This document shows positions 8,032 to 17,269 of a DNA stretch of 64,000 bases, piece after piece. Source of the DNA: Planctomycetota bacterium. Its GTDB lineage: Bacteria; Planctomycetota; UBA1135; GCA-002686595. A program made the translations under genes and the position numbers. The stretch is taken from contig JAEUHY010000053.1 in the NCBI GenBank assembly GCA_016795325.1, positions 62,001 to 126,000 of the forward strand, written 5' to 3'. Numbering within the stretch: position 1 is the stretch's first letter; each line of letters opens with the position of its first letter. The notes under the pieces are model-generated. The model worked only from the letters and a program-made list of their open reading frames with translations, was not told the DNA's origin and did no database searches.

Positions 8032-9854
8032 TGGCACACGGCCGCGCGCACCGCGTTGGTCAGGCTCGAGCCGAAGCTCGCGCCCGGATCGCGCACCCAG
8101 AACTGGAACACCACTTCCTGGCCGACCTGCAGCAGCGCGGGATCGACCCCGCTGGCGAGGTACGTGTTGAACTCGTACGGAAGCTGGCCCGTGCAATTGG
8201 TGGCGGTCTGCGACCCGCCGGAGTTGCGCGGCGGCATGCGCTGCGTCGGGGTCCCCAGACACCAGAACCCGCCCTGGAACGGGACGATGTTCGGGGAGTA
8301 GCCGTAGATGAGCATTCCCGTGCGTTGGCTGATGACCTTCTTGGCGCCGATCCAGAAGAACACTTCCGTGCTCGCGCTGAGGTAGCCCGTGGTCTGGATG
8401 AACGGCACGCAGCCGAGCGAGTTCACCTTGGCGGTGCAGTACGCGACCGGCGGAGCGCCGCCGGGGCATTCGCACGAGTCGAGCGCGCCGTTGTTGTTCC
8501 AGTCCAGCGTCGGCGCGCCGGCGATTTCGCAGCTGTCCATCACGCCGTCGTTGTCGCAGTCCGTCTGCGAGCCGTTCGCGACCTGGCACGTGTCGGGCAC
8601 GCCGTTGGCGTCGCAGTCGGGCGCGCCGCCGGCGAGCTCACAGGCGTCGGAGATCCCGTCCGCGTCGCAGTCGGGCTGGCTCTGCGCGTTCACGATCTTG
8701 TAGATCTCGCCGTCGGCGTCGACCACGTACAGCTCGCCCAGCCCGTCGCGTGCGAGCGAAGGAATCGTGGAGATGCTCACCGAGCCGCCGGGGGGCTCGA
8801 GTTCGAGCGTGCGGTCCTGCAGCTGCGTGAGTTGCCCGTTGACGATGCGGCAGCTCCACACGCGCGACGAGCAGTAGTCGGCGAACAGGTACGAGCCCTG
8901 CAGCGCGCACAGCGCCGCGCCGCGATAGACGTAGCCGCCGATCACCGCGCAGCCCGAGTTGTGCGAGTACTCGTGCACCGGCAGGGTGAGCGTCGGGGAG
9001 TTGCAGCCGCAACCGGTGTAGCCGGTGCAGGTCAGGCCCTCCATGCAGCGCCAGCCGAAGTTGCGGTTCGCCGCACCCGCTGGGACGTAGTGGATCTCCT
9101 CACGCGCCGACTCGCCCACGTCGCCGATGTACAGGTCTCCGTTCGCGGAGTCGAAGCTGAAGCGCCACGGATTGCGCAGGCCCAGGTGCCAGATCTCGCC
9201 GAGGGCGTTCGTCGCGCCGAAGTACGGGTTGTCCGGCGGGATGTGCGGCGCAGGCAGGTTCACATCCAGGCGCAGCATCTTTCCGTGCAGCGTGCTCAGC
9301 GCCTGTCCGTTGCCCACCGGCGCATGACCCGTTCCGGTGTCGGCGAATCCGCCGCCGTCGCCCATGCCGATGTAGAGCTTGCCGTCGGGGCCGAACTGGA
9401 TCATCCCGCCGTTGTGGTTGTTCTGCGGCTGAGGGACGGTCAGGAACACCGTGCCAGAGGTCGTCAGCGCGACGTCGGGATTGGCGCTGACGCGGTAGCG
9501 CTCGACGATCGTCGCGCCGGAGCCGGCGGCGGTGTAGTTGACGAAGAAGTAGCCGTTGCTCGCGTAGTTGGGGTGGAACGCCAGCCCCAAGAGCCCGCGC
9601 TCACCGCCCGACGCGAGCTTGTTCAGTCCGCCCACGCCCAGGTCGAGGAACGGCGTCGGCACGATCTGGCCGTTGCGCAGGATGCGGATCTTGCCGCCCT
9701 GCTCGAGCACGAACAGCCGCAGTGGGTCTCCGGCGGGGGCCGTGGCGAAGGTGGGCTGGCTGAATCCTGCGCCGACCAGTTGGGCGCGCAACGATTGAGC
9801 GCCCGCGAGCGGCGCGAAGACGACGGCCAAGAAGAGCAGCAGGAACTCGCGCAT
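8028..9854 (-). CDS. Secreted PQQ-type sugar dehydrogenase with Ca-binding repeats and YCTAK-type C-terminal domain
   Basis: The protein starts with a signal peptide (hydrophobic core LLLFLAVVFAPLAG, cleavage after GAQ). Residues about 25-380 form a GSDH-type six-bladed propeller like soluble aldose dehydrogenases, with the catalytic-His motif NNHNGGMIQFGPDGKLYIG and the Arg motif GLRNPWRFSFD. Next come four thrombospondin-type-3-like units (DCDADGISDACE, DCDANGVPDTC, DCDNDGVMDSCE, DWNNNGALDSCE) that probably bind calcium. Residues 472-608 are a Cys-containing domain opening YCTAKVNSLGC, also found at the end of the neighbouring secreted protein. It probably oxidises sugars outside the cytoplasm; PQQ dependence is inferred from the family. 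Confidence 0.88.
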   Translation of the reverse strand: MREFLLLFLAVVFAPLAGAQSLRAQLVGAGFSQPTFATAPAGDPLRLFVLEQGGKIRILRNGQIVPTPFLDLGVGGLNKLASGGERGLLGLAFHPNYASNGYFFVNYTAAGSGATIVERYRVSANPDVALTTSGTVFLTVPQPQNNHNGGMIQFGPDGKLYIGMGDGGGFADTGTGHAPVGNGQALSTLHGKMLRLDVNLPAPHIPPDNPYFGATNALGEIWHLGLRNPWRFSFDSANGDLYIGDVGESAREEIHYVPAGAANRNFGWRCMEGLTCTGYTGCGCNSPTLTLPVHEYSHNSGCAVIGGYVYRGAALCALQGSYLFADYCSSRVWSCRIVNGQLTQLQDRTLELEPPGGSVSISTIPSLARDGLGELYVVDADGEIYKIVNAQSQPDCDADGISDACELAGGAPDCDANGVPDTCQVANGSQTDCDNDGVMDSCEIAGAPTLDWNNNGALDSCECPGGAPPVAYCTAKVNSLGCVPFIQTTGYLSASTEVFFWIGAKKVISQRTGMLIYGYSPNIVPFQGGFWCLGTPTQRMPPRNSGGSQTATNCTGQLPYEFNTYLASGVDPALLQVGQEVVFQFWVRDPGASFGSSLTNAVRAAVCQ

Positions 9855-10108
9855 GGTGCAGAGCGAGATGGGGGATCCGCAGGCTGGATCCGTCTGGGGG
9901 AGGCGGACGCGGGGGCCAGTTCGGTGACGTTCGACACCGCGGCGAAACGAATACCCAGATTACCGGACTCGCGGCGCGGCTGGCGCCTCTCAAGTGCACT
10001 TCCCGGCAAGCTTCATCTAGGCTTGCGAATTCCCTTCCGGAAGGCGCGCCGAAGCGCTCCGTGGCCCCAGCTGGGCGCGCCTTGGCCCGCGCTGGCGAGG
10101 CCGCGAAC

Positions 10109-11758
10109 TCAGGGCGTGACTTCGAACGAAAGTGCGTTCGTCAGGCCGATCGCCTGCGGCGAGAACGGGTCGCGCGACCAGTACTGCGCGACGGCGTCGT
10201 CGCCTGCGGCGAACCCCTTGGCGGCGAGCCAAGCGTGCGAGAGCAGCGTGTCAAACACTCCGCTGCAATCGTCGACTCCGGCGTTGCCGCCCGCGTTCTG
10301 CACCGGTGCGCGCGAGACCGGCGGGGCCACGCACAGCGTCCCGCCGTAGAACGGTGCGGCGAGCGGCGTGCGGCCGACGAACAGCAGTCCGTTGCGGTTG
10401 TTCAGCACCTGGCTCGCGCCGATGCGGAAGTCGTCGGCGCCGCTCAAGCTCGGCGAGCCGCTCCAGGCGATGCTCGGCGTGCAGCCCAGGCCGTTGATCT
10501 TCGCCGTGCAGTACGTCTGCGGCGCGGCGTAGGTGCTGTACAGCCGCGCGAACACGTCCGTCGAGATTCCCGGACCTTCGTAGGTGAAGACCACGTGGCC
10601 CGAGGTGGCGTGCGCGGCGACGCTCGGCCGGCGTTGGTCGCCGACCAGGTCCGTGTTCACCACGAACTCGGCGCCCAGGGGTTGCAGGTCCGGCGCGTAA
10701 CGTTGCGCGCGCACGTCGCTCGTGCCGCTCGACCAGTCCTCCCAAACCACCACGAAGTTGCCGATCGAATCCGCGGCGACGCGCGGATTGCGCTGTGCGC
10801 CGGGAGTGGTCGTGTTGACGTGGAGCGGCGCGGGCGTGAGCAACACACCATCGCGGTCGTAGACGAGCGCGTAGATGCCCCAGCTCTGGCCCTCGCGCGC
10901 CGCGTCTTCCCACACCACGAAGTAGCGGCCCAGTCCGTCCGCGGCGACGCGCGGTTCGCGCTGATCGCCCGCCGCAGCGGCGCCGGTGAGCAACGGCCAC
11001 GGTGCTGCCTGCAGCGGCGTGGCGTCCGGCGCGTACAGCCGCGCCCACAGGTTCGTGCCTGTCCCGACGCCCTGCGCGCCCGAGTAGTCGACGAACACCA
11101 TCAGCATGCGCCCGTCGGGCGCGATGGCCGGCGCGGTGTCGACTTGAGCGCCGTTGTCGAACGTGTTGATGCGGACGTCCGGCGTCGCAAAGGTCCCATC
11201 CGTGTTGACGACACGGAACAGCGCGTCGCCGTCCCAGTCGCCCGACCAGGCGACGACCCAGCCGCCCGCCGGCCGCCGCGCGATGAGCGGACGCCACTGG
11301 GAAGCGGCGCCCAACTCGTTGATCTGGATCTCCGCGCCGATCGGCGCGCCGTTCACGTCGAGGATCCGCCCGAAGATGCCCATCTGCTCGCCGTCGTAGC
11401 CGTTGCGATCGGACCACGCGATCAGCTGTCGCCCGTCGGTCGCGAAGCACGTCTCCGCTTCGTCCTGGATGTAGGTCGAGGTGTTCGGGTTGCAGAACAC
11501 ATCTCCGGTCAGGGGCACGCCGCCGAGCGTGAACTGGCGCGCACGGGGGTCCTGCGCGGTGTTGAACGAGAACCCCAGGCGCGCGCCGTCGGGGCTGATG
11601 TCCACGCGCGACCAGTACTGGTTGAAGCCGGTGGAGGCGCTGACGAGGAACGTCGGTCCAGCAGGCGCGAAGTTGTCGCCGCCGGCCAGTGCGGAGGGCG
11701 ACGCGAGGAGCAGAGCGAAGGCGCCGGCGGATGCGGAGAGCGTGCGGGACGACGGCAT
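10109..11758 (-). CDS. Secreted repeat protein with YCTAK-type C-terminal domain
   Basis: This gene codes for 549 residues from the ATG at 11758. An upstream in-frame ATG at 11806 would add 16 residues before the signal peptide, so the inner start is preferred. The signal peptide core is AGAFALLLASPSALAG. Residues about 30-410 are repeats with the pattern FVVWED or IAWSDR followed by I-A-L-D-G-L-P-GAEF-VN, which reads as a beta-propeller or beta-sandwich series. Residues 416-549 form the domain beginning YCTAKINGLGC, shared with the secreted dehydrogenase 255 bases downstream. No catalytic motif is seen. A surface or exported binding protein is the likely role. Confidence 0.75.
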   Translation of the reverse strand: MPSSRTLSASAGAFALLLASPSALAGGDNFAPAGPTFLVSASTGFNQYWSRVDISPDGARLGFSFNTAQDPRARQFTLGGVPLTGDVFCNPNTSTYIQDEAETCFATDGRQLIAWSDRNGYDGEQMGIFGRILDVNGAPIGAEIQINELGAASQWRPLIARRPAGGWVVAWSGDWDGDALFRVVNTDGTFATPDVRINTFDNGAQVDTAPAIAPDGRMLMVFVDYSGAQGVGTGTNLWARLYAPDATPLQAAPWPLLTGAAAAGDQREPRVAADGLGRYFVVWEDAAREGQSWGIYALVYDRDGVLLTPAPLHVNTTTPGAQRNPRVAADSIGNFVVVWEDWSSGTSDVRAQRYAPDLQPLGAEFVVNTDLVGDQRRPSVAAHATSGHVVFTYEGPGISTDVFARLYSTYAAPQTYCTAKINGLGCTPSIAWSGSPSLSGADDFRIGASQVLNNRNGLLFVGRTPLAAPFYGGTLCVAPPVSRAPVQNAGGNAGVDDCSGVFDTLLSHAWLAAKGFAAGDDAVAQYWSRDPFSPQAIGLTNALSFEVTP

Positions 11759-11892
11759 GGCGTGGTGCGGAACTGGGGAGATGCGGGGACCGGGCGAGGC
11801 GCTCAAACCACGAGTTTAGCACCCCGTTCCGGCATGGGTCCGCGCGCGGCGCTCCTTGCGGGGCGCGTCAAGGGCGGATAAACACCAGTGGA

Positions 11893-12942
11893 ATGTCAGC
11901 GCCTCGCACGCTCGATCGCTCCCCACACGCGTTGGCGGAGCGGACGCCCGCAGGCGCGGGCGAACTGCCTCTGTGCGTGGTGACGGTCGTCAGCACCGAG
12001 GAGGAGTTCGATTGGACGGCGCCGTTCCGGCGCGAGGCGACCTCCGTCGAGGCGATGCGCTCGATCGGGATCGGGCAGGACCTCTTCGAGCGCTGCGGCG
12101 TGCGGCCGACGTATGTCGTGGACTATCCCGTGGCGAGCCAGGAGGCCGGCTGGCGCGAGCTGCGCGACTTCGCGCACGACGGGCGCTGTGAGATCGGCGC
12201 ACACCTGCACCCGTGGGTGTCGCCGCCCTTCGATGAAGCGCTGTCCGTGCGGCTGAGCTTTCCGGGCAACTTGGACCCCGCGCTCGAGCGCGCGAAGCTC
12301 GAGCGCTTGACGGAGACCCTGAGCGCCAATCTCGGCGTGCGGCCGCGCTGCTACCAAGCCGGCCGCTACGGATTCGGGCCGCACACCGCGCGCACCTTGC
12401 TCAGCCTGGGCTACGAAGTCGACTTCAGCGCGGCGCCGCCCTTCGACTACTCGGAGCAGGGCGGCCCCAACTATCTGCACACTCCGACGCAGCCTTGCTG
12501 GCTCGACCGCGAGCGCCGGCTGCTGTCCGCGCCCGTCTCTGGCGCGTTCGTCGGTCGTGCGGGCGCCGGCGCTCCGGGCATGTACTCGTTCGCGAGTTCC
12601 GGTTTGGGCGCCGCGCTGCGGCTTCCGGGTCTGTTCGCGCGCACAGGTTGGGTCGAACGCATGCGACTGTCGACGGAAGGCCACAGCTGCGCCGACCTGA
12701 TCCGGCTCGTGGCGGCGTTGCGCGCGCGCGGCGAACGTGTGCTCGTGTTCAGCCTCCACAGTCCGTCGTTCCACGTCGGCGGCACGCCGTACGTCCGCAC
12801 CGCGAGCCAGCACCGCGACTTGCTCGCGCAGACCCAGGCGCTGTATGAACATCTGTTCGGCGAGTTGAACGCAGTGAGCATGACCGCAAGTGAGTTGTTC
12901 AGCGCCCTGAGCGGTCAGCGCCGCGTGGTGGCGACTCCGTGA
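11893..12942 (+). CDS. WalW-like polysaccharide deacetylase family protein
   Basis: The 349-residue protein resembles WalW-type polysaccharide deacetylases. Visible family segments are TVVSTEEEFDW (metal-binding Asp position replaced by Glu/Ser context), PTYVVDYPVAS, EIGAHLHPWVSPPF with the His-containing motif, FPGNL, and YQAGRYGFG. No signal peptide is seen, so it acts in the cytoplasm or at its membrane. It probably modifies a surface glycan or its precursor. The stop overlaps the GTG of the next gene, a carbamoyltransferase, as GTGA, so the two are almost certainly one operon. The ATG at 11893 has no strong ribosome site, but it is the best start for the family N-terminus. Confidence 0.8.
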   Translation: MSAPRTLDRSPHALAERTPAGAGELPLCVVTVVSTEEEFDWTAPFRREATSVEAMRSIGIGQDLFERCGVRPTYVVDYPVASQEAGWRELRDFAHDGRCEIGAHLHPWVSPPFDEALSVRLSFPGNLDPALERAKLERLTETLSANLGVRPRCYQAGRYGFGPHTARTLLSLGYEVDFSAAPPFDYSEQGGPNYLHTPTQPCWLDRERRLLSAPVSGAFVGRAGAGAPGMYSFASSGLGAALRLPGLFARTGWVERMRLSTEGHSCADLIRLVAALRARGERVLVFSLHSPSFHVGGTPYVRTASQHRDLLAQTQALYEHLFGELNAVSMTASELFSALSGQRRVVATP

Positions 12943-14768
12943 TCGTTCTGGGGCTTTCACCGCTCGACAAGGACTCGCACGCCTCGCTCGTCGTAGACGG
13001 GCGCGCGCTGTTCGCGGCCGGCGAGGAGCGTTTTTCGCGCGTCAAGCAGCAGGCCGGCTTTCCGGCGCGAGCGATCGAAGCCGCGCTCGAGTTTGCCGGC
13101 GTGCGCGCCGCGGACGTCGACGCCGTCGCGTACCCGTTCCTCGACGCGGAGGGCGAGCGCGCGGCGATCGAGCGCGCGTTTACGCAGGACGCGGCCTTCG
13201 AAGACGCCTTCGAGCCGCCGCCGCTCGAGCCGTTGCTCGCGCAGGCGCTCGCGCGCGTCCCCGAGCGTCGCGAACCGATCCACGGCTTGAGCGAGCCGAA
13301 CTTCCGCATGCGCAAGGGCGCGGCGAAAGAGCAGTTCTACCGCCTCGCCGGCACGGGCCCGCGTGCATCGCGGTTCGCGGCGCGCCGGATCGCCAAGGAC
13401 TGGGCCGCACGCGCGATCGCCGACCATCAGCATTGGGAGCGCGAACTCGACGCGGGCCTCGAACGACTCGGGCTGCGCGGCAAGCTCAAGCGCAGCGAGC
13501 ACCACCTCTCGCACGCGGCCAACGCGTACTACGCGAGCGGTTTCGAGCGCGCGCTCGTCGTGACCCTCGACGGCTACGGCACTGGACTCGCCGGATCGGT
13601 GAGCCTCGGAGAAGGCGGCCGCCTCGAGCGACTGCACGGCCAGCGCTTTCCGCACTCGCTCGGCAGCTTCTACGAGATGGTGACGAGCTCGCTCGGCTTC
13701 AAGCCCGACCGACACGCCGGGAAGATCGTCGGTCTGGCGGCCTACGGCGATCCGCGCGTGCTCAGCGAGGTGTTGCTCAGCCGCGTCGACCGTTCGCAGC
13801 CCGGCGAGTTCGCGATCTACCAGAACCTCAACGTGCACCTCTCGCGCCGGCTCGCCGCCGAGTTTCCGGTTGTGGACGTCGCTGCGGCGTACCAGCACGT
13901 GCTCGAGCGCCTCGCCTGCGGCTACGTGGGCGAGTGGATGAAGCGCACGGGTGCGCGCCACGTCGTGCTCTCCGGCGGCGTGACGGCCAACGTGAAGATG
14001 AACCAGCGCATCCACGAACTCGAAGGCGTGGAGGGCTTGTTCGTGTACCCCAACATGGGCGACGGCGGCTGCGGCACAGGCCTCGCGATGCACTTGAGCT
14101 GGCCCGGAAGGGTTGGCGCGACGCTCGAGCATGTGTACCTCGGGCCCGGATTCGACGAGGCGCAGATGAAGGCCGCGATCGACGAGGCCGGGCTGCGCGC
14201 CGAACGCCCGGCGGAATTCGCGGCCTTCGTCGCGCGCAAGTTGCACGAAGGCGTGGTCGTGGCGCGCTTCGACGGCCGGATGGAGTACGGGCCGCGCGCG
14301 CTGGGCAACCGTTCGATCCTCTACCACGGCCGCGAGCCCAAGGTGAACCAGTGGCTCAACCAGCGCCTGGGCCGCACCGAGTTCATGCCCTTCGCGCCCG
14401 TCACGTTGTGGGAAGCTGCGTCGAAGTGCTACGAGCGCGTCGGCGGCGCCGCGCACGCGGCCGAGTTCATGACAGTGACCTTCGACTGCACGGACTTCAT
14501 GAAGCGCACCTGTCCGGCCGCCGTGCACGTCGACGGCACCGCTCGACCGCAGTTGATCCGGCGCGAGGTCAACCCGGGCTACTACGACATCCTGAAGGAG
14601 CACGAGAAGCTCTCGGGTAGTCCGTCGCTCATCAACACGAGCTTCAACATGCACGAAGAGCCGATCGTGTGCTCGCCGCGCGACGCCGTGCGCGCCTTCC
14701 TCGACGGGCGCATCGACGCGCTGGCGATGGGGCCGTTCTACGTGACCAACCCGAACGCGGCGCGCTGA
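12939..14768 (+). CDS. Carbamoyltransferase (NodU/TobZ family)
   Basis: NodU/TobZ/CmcH enzymes make carbamoyl-adenylate in a Kae1-like N-terminal domain and move the carbamoyl group to a sugar or antibiotic hydroxyl. The 609-residue protein has the expected motifs: GLSPLDKDSHASLV, the metal-binding SEHHLSHAANAYY, VVTLDGYGTGLAGSV, LSGGVTANVKMNQRI, and the C-terminal signature GPRALGNRSIL. The GTG start overlaps the stop of the deacetylase gene by four bases. Given that partner and the flippase and phosphatidyltransferase nearby, the acceptor is probably a cell-surface or exported glycan; this is inference. Confidence 0.92.
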   Translation: MIVLGLSPLDKDSHASLVVDGRALFAAGEERFSRVKQQAGFPARAIEAALEFAGVRAADVDAVAYPFLDAEGERAAIERAFTQDAAFEDAFEPPPLEPLLAQALARVPERREPIHGLSEPNFRMRKGAAKEQFYRLAGTGPRASRFAARRIAKDWAARAIADHQHWERELDAGLERLGLRGKLKRSEHHLSHAANAYYASGFERALVVTLDGYGTGLAGSVSLGEGGRLERLHGQRFPHSLGSFYEMVTSSLGFKPDRHAGKIVGLAAYGDPRVLSEVLLSRVDRSQPGEFAIYQNLNVHLSRRLAAEFPVVDVAAAYQHVLERLACGYVGEWMKRTGARHVVLSGGVTANVKMNQRIHELEGVEGLFVYPNMGDGGCGTGLAMHLSWPGRVGATLEHVYLGPGFDEAQMKAAIDEAGLRAERPAEFAAFVARKLHEGVVVARFDGRMEYGPRALGNRSILYHGREPKVNQWLNQRLGRTEFMPFAPVTLWEAASKCYERVGGAAHAAEFMTVTFDCTDFMKRTCPAAVHVDGTARPQLIRREVNPGYYDILKEHEKLSGSPSLINTSFNMHEEPIVCSPRDAVRAFLDGRIDALAMGPFYVTNPNAAR

Positions 14769-14784
14769 GTCCGCGTGCGCGCGT

Positions 14785-15711
14785 TCAGCGCTCGCGCCGG
14801 TCGAGATCTTCGGCGCTGAAGTTGTGCGCCAACCCGAGCAGGCGCGCCATCTCCGTCGAGAAGTGGCGCCTGCGCAGGTAGGTCACGAGGTAGTCGAGGA
14901 AATCCAGCGGCAGCACCACGCCGTAGTACGTGAGCCACAGGCCGCGTGCGCTGGTCTCGCCGAGCAGCGGCAGGTTCCACGGGTCGCGCGCCAGATCGAT
15001 CGAGGTCGCGACCGAAAGCGCCACCAACCCCACGTCGAAGTTCGTCAGCGCCGCGCGCAGCGTGACGAGGTCGAAGTGCAACTGGAACGGCTCGGTGGCG
15101 GAGGCGTTCGCGGCGGAGGGCGCCGCGGTGGGCGTCGCAGCGGGCGCCGCGGTGCTCGGCGGGTGCGGCTGGGCCGCGGCCGGTGTCTTGGGCGCCGCTC
15201 CGCCGTCGCGCGAACGCCGCAGCACGTCCTTGAGGAACAAGATCCCGGGGATTTCGATCAGGATCTTGCGCCAGAGCGTGGCCGTGGCGGCGCAGAACGC
15301 GGCGCACAGCGGCCAAGCCGCGTCCAACTCGATCCACAGGCCGACGCCGACGCCGAAAAAGGCGAGCGGCTTGATCAGCATGTGGAACAGGTAGTCGTAG
15401 TAGCCCCACTCGACGTTGACGACCTTTTGCCAGCGCGCGACCTCGCCGTCGACGCAGTCGAGCACGTAGTACAGCACCAGCGAGCCAGCGCCGAGCAAGG
15501 CCCACGCGCCGCTGGAGAGTTGCAGCGCGGCCCCGGCGAGCCCGCACACGAAAAAGCCGACCGAGGCGTAGTTGGGGCTGACGCCGAAGTCGACGAACAG
15601 CTTGGTGATGACCAGCGAAGCGTGGTCACCGAACAAAAGTCCGGCCACGTCGTTCCCGGCGCGGACCGGACGCTGGCAAACCTCCCGCAACTGCCTCCAA
15701 CTCGCCCCCAT
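14785..15711 (-). CDS. CDP-alcohol phosphatidyltransferase family membrane protein
   Basis: The family joins a CDP-activated lipid or polyol to an alcohol to make phospholipid headgroups or phosphoglycans. The signature is at about residues 85-112: DCVDGEVAR, then W18, G19 and YYDYLFH. The first three Asp are in place, but the fourth Asp of the usual D-x2-DG-x2-AR-x8-G-x3-D-x3-D motif is His here and the Gly is shifted by one. Four or five hydrophobic segments are visible. Between about residues 170 and 212 there is a Pro/Ala-rich low-complexity loop. The gene converges with the carbamoyltransferase gene and probably follows the flippase gene in transcription. The exact product is unknown. 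Confidence 0.85.
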   Translation of the reverse strand: MGASWRQLREVCQRPVRAGNDVAGLLFGDHASLVITKLFVDFGVSPNYASVGFFVCGLAGAALQLSSGAWALLGAGSLVLYYVLDCVDGEVARWQKVVNVEWGYYDYLFHMLIKPLAFFGVGVGLWIELDAAWPLCAAFCAATATLWRKILIEIPGILFLKDVLRRSRDGGAAPKTPAAAQPHPPSTAAPAATPTAAPSAANASATEPFQLHFDLVTLRAALTNFDVGLVALSVATSIDLARDPWNLPLLGETSARGLWLTYYGVVLPLDFLDYLVTYLRRRHFSTEMARLLGLAHNFSAEDLDRRER

Positions 15712-15802
15712 CGACGGTCAGCGGTGCGCGAGCGGCGCGCTAGGGCTCAGGACGGACAGGCTCTTCATCGCAGCTTTCGCAGTCTACTCCGGCGAAAGCG
15801 CC

Positions 15803-17269
15803 TCAGCGTCGGCGCAGCAGGGCGACAAGCCCCGCGCGCACCTGCGCGCGACCATCGGCCGGCACGCCCATGCGCCACGCCGCCGGCAACCACAGGCCCA
15901 GCGCAAGAAGTTTCCATCCGACGGGCGTGAGCGTGTCCGGCAGGGGCGCCAGCACCGCAAGGGCTGCGAGCGCCGCGGCGAGCGCGCCGGGTCCGAGCAC
16001 GCGGCCCCAGGCGACGTCGAGCGGGTAGACCTCGCGCGCACGGGCGTGCGTGGCGACGCACAGCACTGCGAACGTGAGAGTCGTCGCGACGGCGGCGCCG
16101 ACGAAGCCGAGCGCGGGGAGCAAGACCAAGTTCGCGAAGGCATTGACGATCACCGCCGCCGCGGTGAGCAGGGGCAGCGCGCGGGTGGACTTGCAGACGT
16201 AGAAGCCGGTCTGGAGCAGTTGGAACAGACCCCAAAACCAGTAGCCGAAGGCCACCCAACCCAGCGCCGGCCAGGCGCGCTCGAAGCCGGGCCGCGAACT
16301 GGCGAGCTCCACCAACTCCTGGGCGAACAACGCTGCGCACAGCGCCGCCAGCGACATCACGAGCATGAACAGCGGAATCAGCCGGCCGACGAGGTGGCGC
16401 TGCCGCTCGCGGTCGGTCACGGCGAACACAAACGGGTACCAGATCAGCAGGAACGGCCCGAGGACGAGGTAGTTGGGCGCGTAGCCGAGCTTGTACGCCA
16501 ACGCGTAGAGCCCCAGCGGTTCCGCACCGCACAGCGCGCCGACCAGGTAGCGGTCGAGCGAGTGGAGTCCGAACTGCAGGATGCCGTTGGGGATCAGCGG
16601 CGCTGCGTACGCGAAAAGGCTCGCGAACACTGCGCCCGAGAACGTGGCGCCGACGGCGGGCCAGTTGAGCGCGGTCAGCAGGAGCGCGAACAGCGCCTCG
16701 CTCGCCAGGATGGCCCACAGCAGCCCCTCGAGCCCCGCCTTGAAGTGCACCAAGGCCACGATCTGCGCCGAGATCTCGACGATCAGCTTGGCGAGCGACA
16801 GCGCGCCGAAGACCAGCGAGCGCTCCTGGGTCTGCAGCACCTTGTTCTGCAGCTCACGGAGCGTCTGGAACACGAAGATGCCCAGCGCGATGCGCGCCAG
16901 ATGCGGAAGGTCGGCCGCCTCGGTTGGAAGCAGCGGCGCCCAGTGTTCCGCCGCCGCACCGAGCGCGAGTGCGGCGAGCAGTGCCGCACAGCTGACGGTC
17001 GCGATCGAGGTGCTGAGCACGCGGCGTCGCCGGAGCGGATCGCTGTCGTCGAAGTACAGCCGCGACATCGCCGCGCTGATGTTGATGCCGCACACCTGCG
17101 CCAACACCGCGAGCGTGATCGCGAGCAACTCTCGCGTCGCGAAGTCAGCCTCGTCGAGCCAACCGGTCGTCAGCGGGAGGAGCAGGAAGCCCGCGACGCG
17201 CCCCAACTGCTCGGCCACCGCGTAGATCAGCGTGTGCTTCGAGAGCTTGGCGAGGGCTTGGCGCAGCAC
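15803..17269 (-). CDS. Polysaccharide/lipid-linked glycan flippase (MOP superfamily)
   Basis: The 488-residue protein has about twelve to fourteen hydrophobic segments and an N-terminus typical of Wzx/MurJ-like flippases (LSKHTLIYAVAEQLGRVAGFLLLPL, the switch-like T-G-W-L-D). The pattern LGLYALAYKLGYAPNY and LIWYPFVFAV in the middle also fits polysaccharide export flippases of the MOP superfamily. It likely moves lipid-linked glycan units across the inner membrane. Neighbours (deacetylase, carbamoyltransferase, CDP-alcohol phosphatidyltransferase) support a surface-glycan role, although no glycosyltransferase or polymerase lies in the window. Confidence 0.85.
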   Translation of the reverse strand: MLRQALAKLSKHTLIYAVAEQLGRVAGFLLLPLTTGWLDEADFATRELLAITLAVLAQVCGINISAAMSRLYFDDSDPLRRRRVLSTSIATVSCAALLAALALGAAAEHWAPLLPTEAADLPHLARIALGIFVFQTLRELQNKVLQTQERSLVFGALSLAKLIVEISAQIVALVHFKAGLEGLLWAILASEALFALLLTALNWPAVGATFSGAVFASLFAYAAPLIPNGILQFGLHSLDRYLVGALCGAEPLGLYALAYKLGYAPNYLVLGPFLLIWYPFVFAVTDRERQRHLVGRLIPLFMLVMSLAALCAALFAQELVELASSRPGFERAWPALGWVAFGYWFWGLFQLLQTGFYVCKSTRALPLLTAAAVIVNAFANLVLLPALGFVGAAVATTLTFAVLCVATHARAREVYPLDVAWGRVLGPGALAAALAALAVLAPLPDTLTPVGWKLLALGLWLPAAWRMGVPADGRAQVRAGLVALLRRR

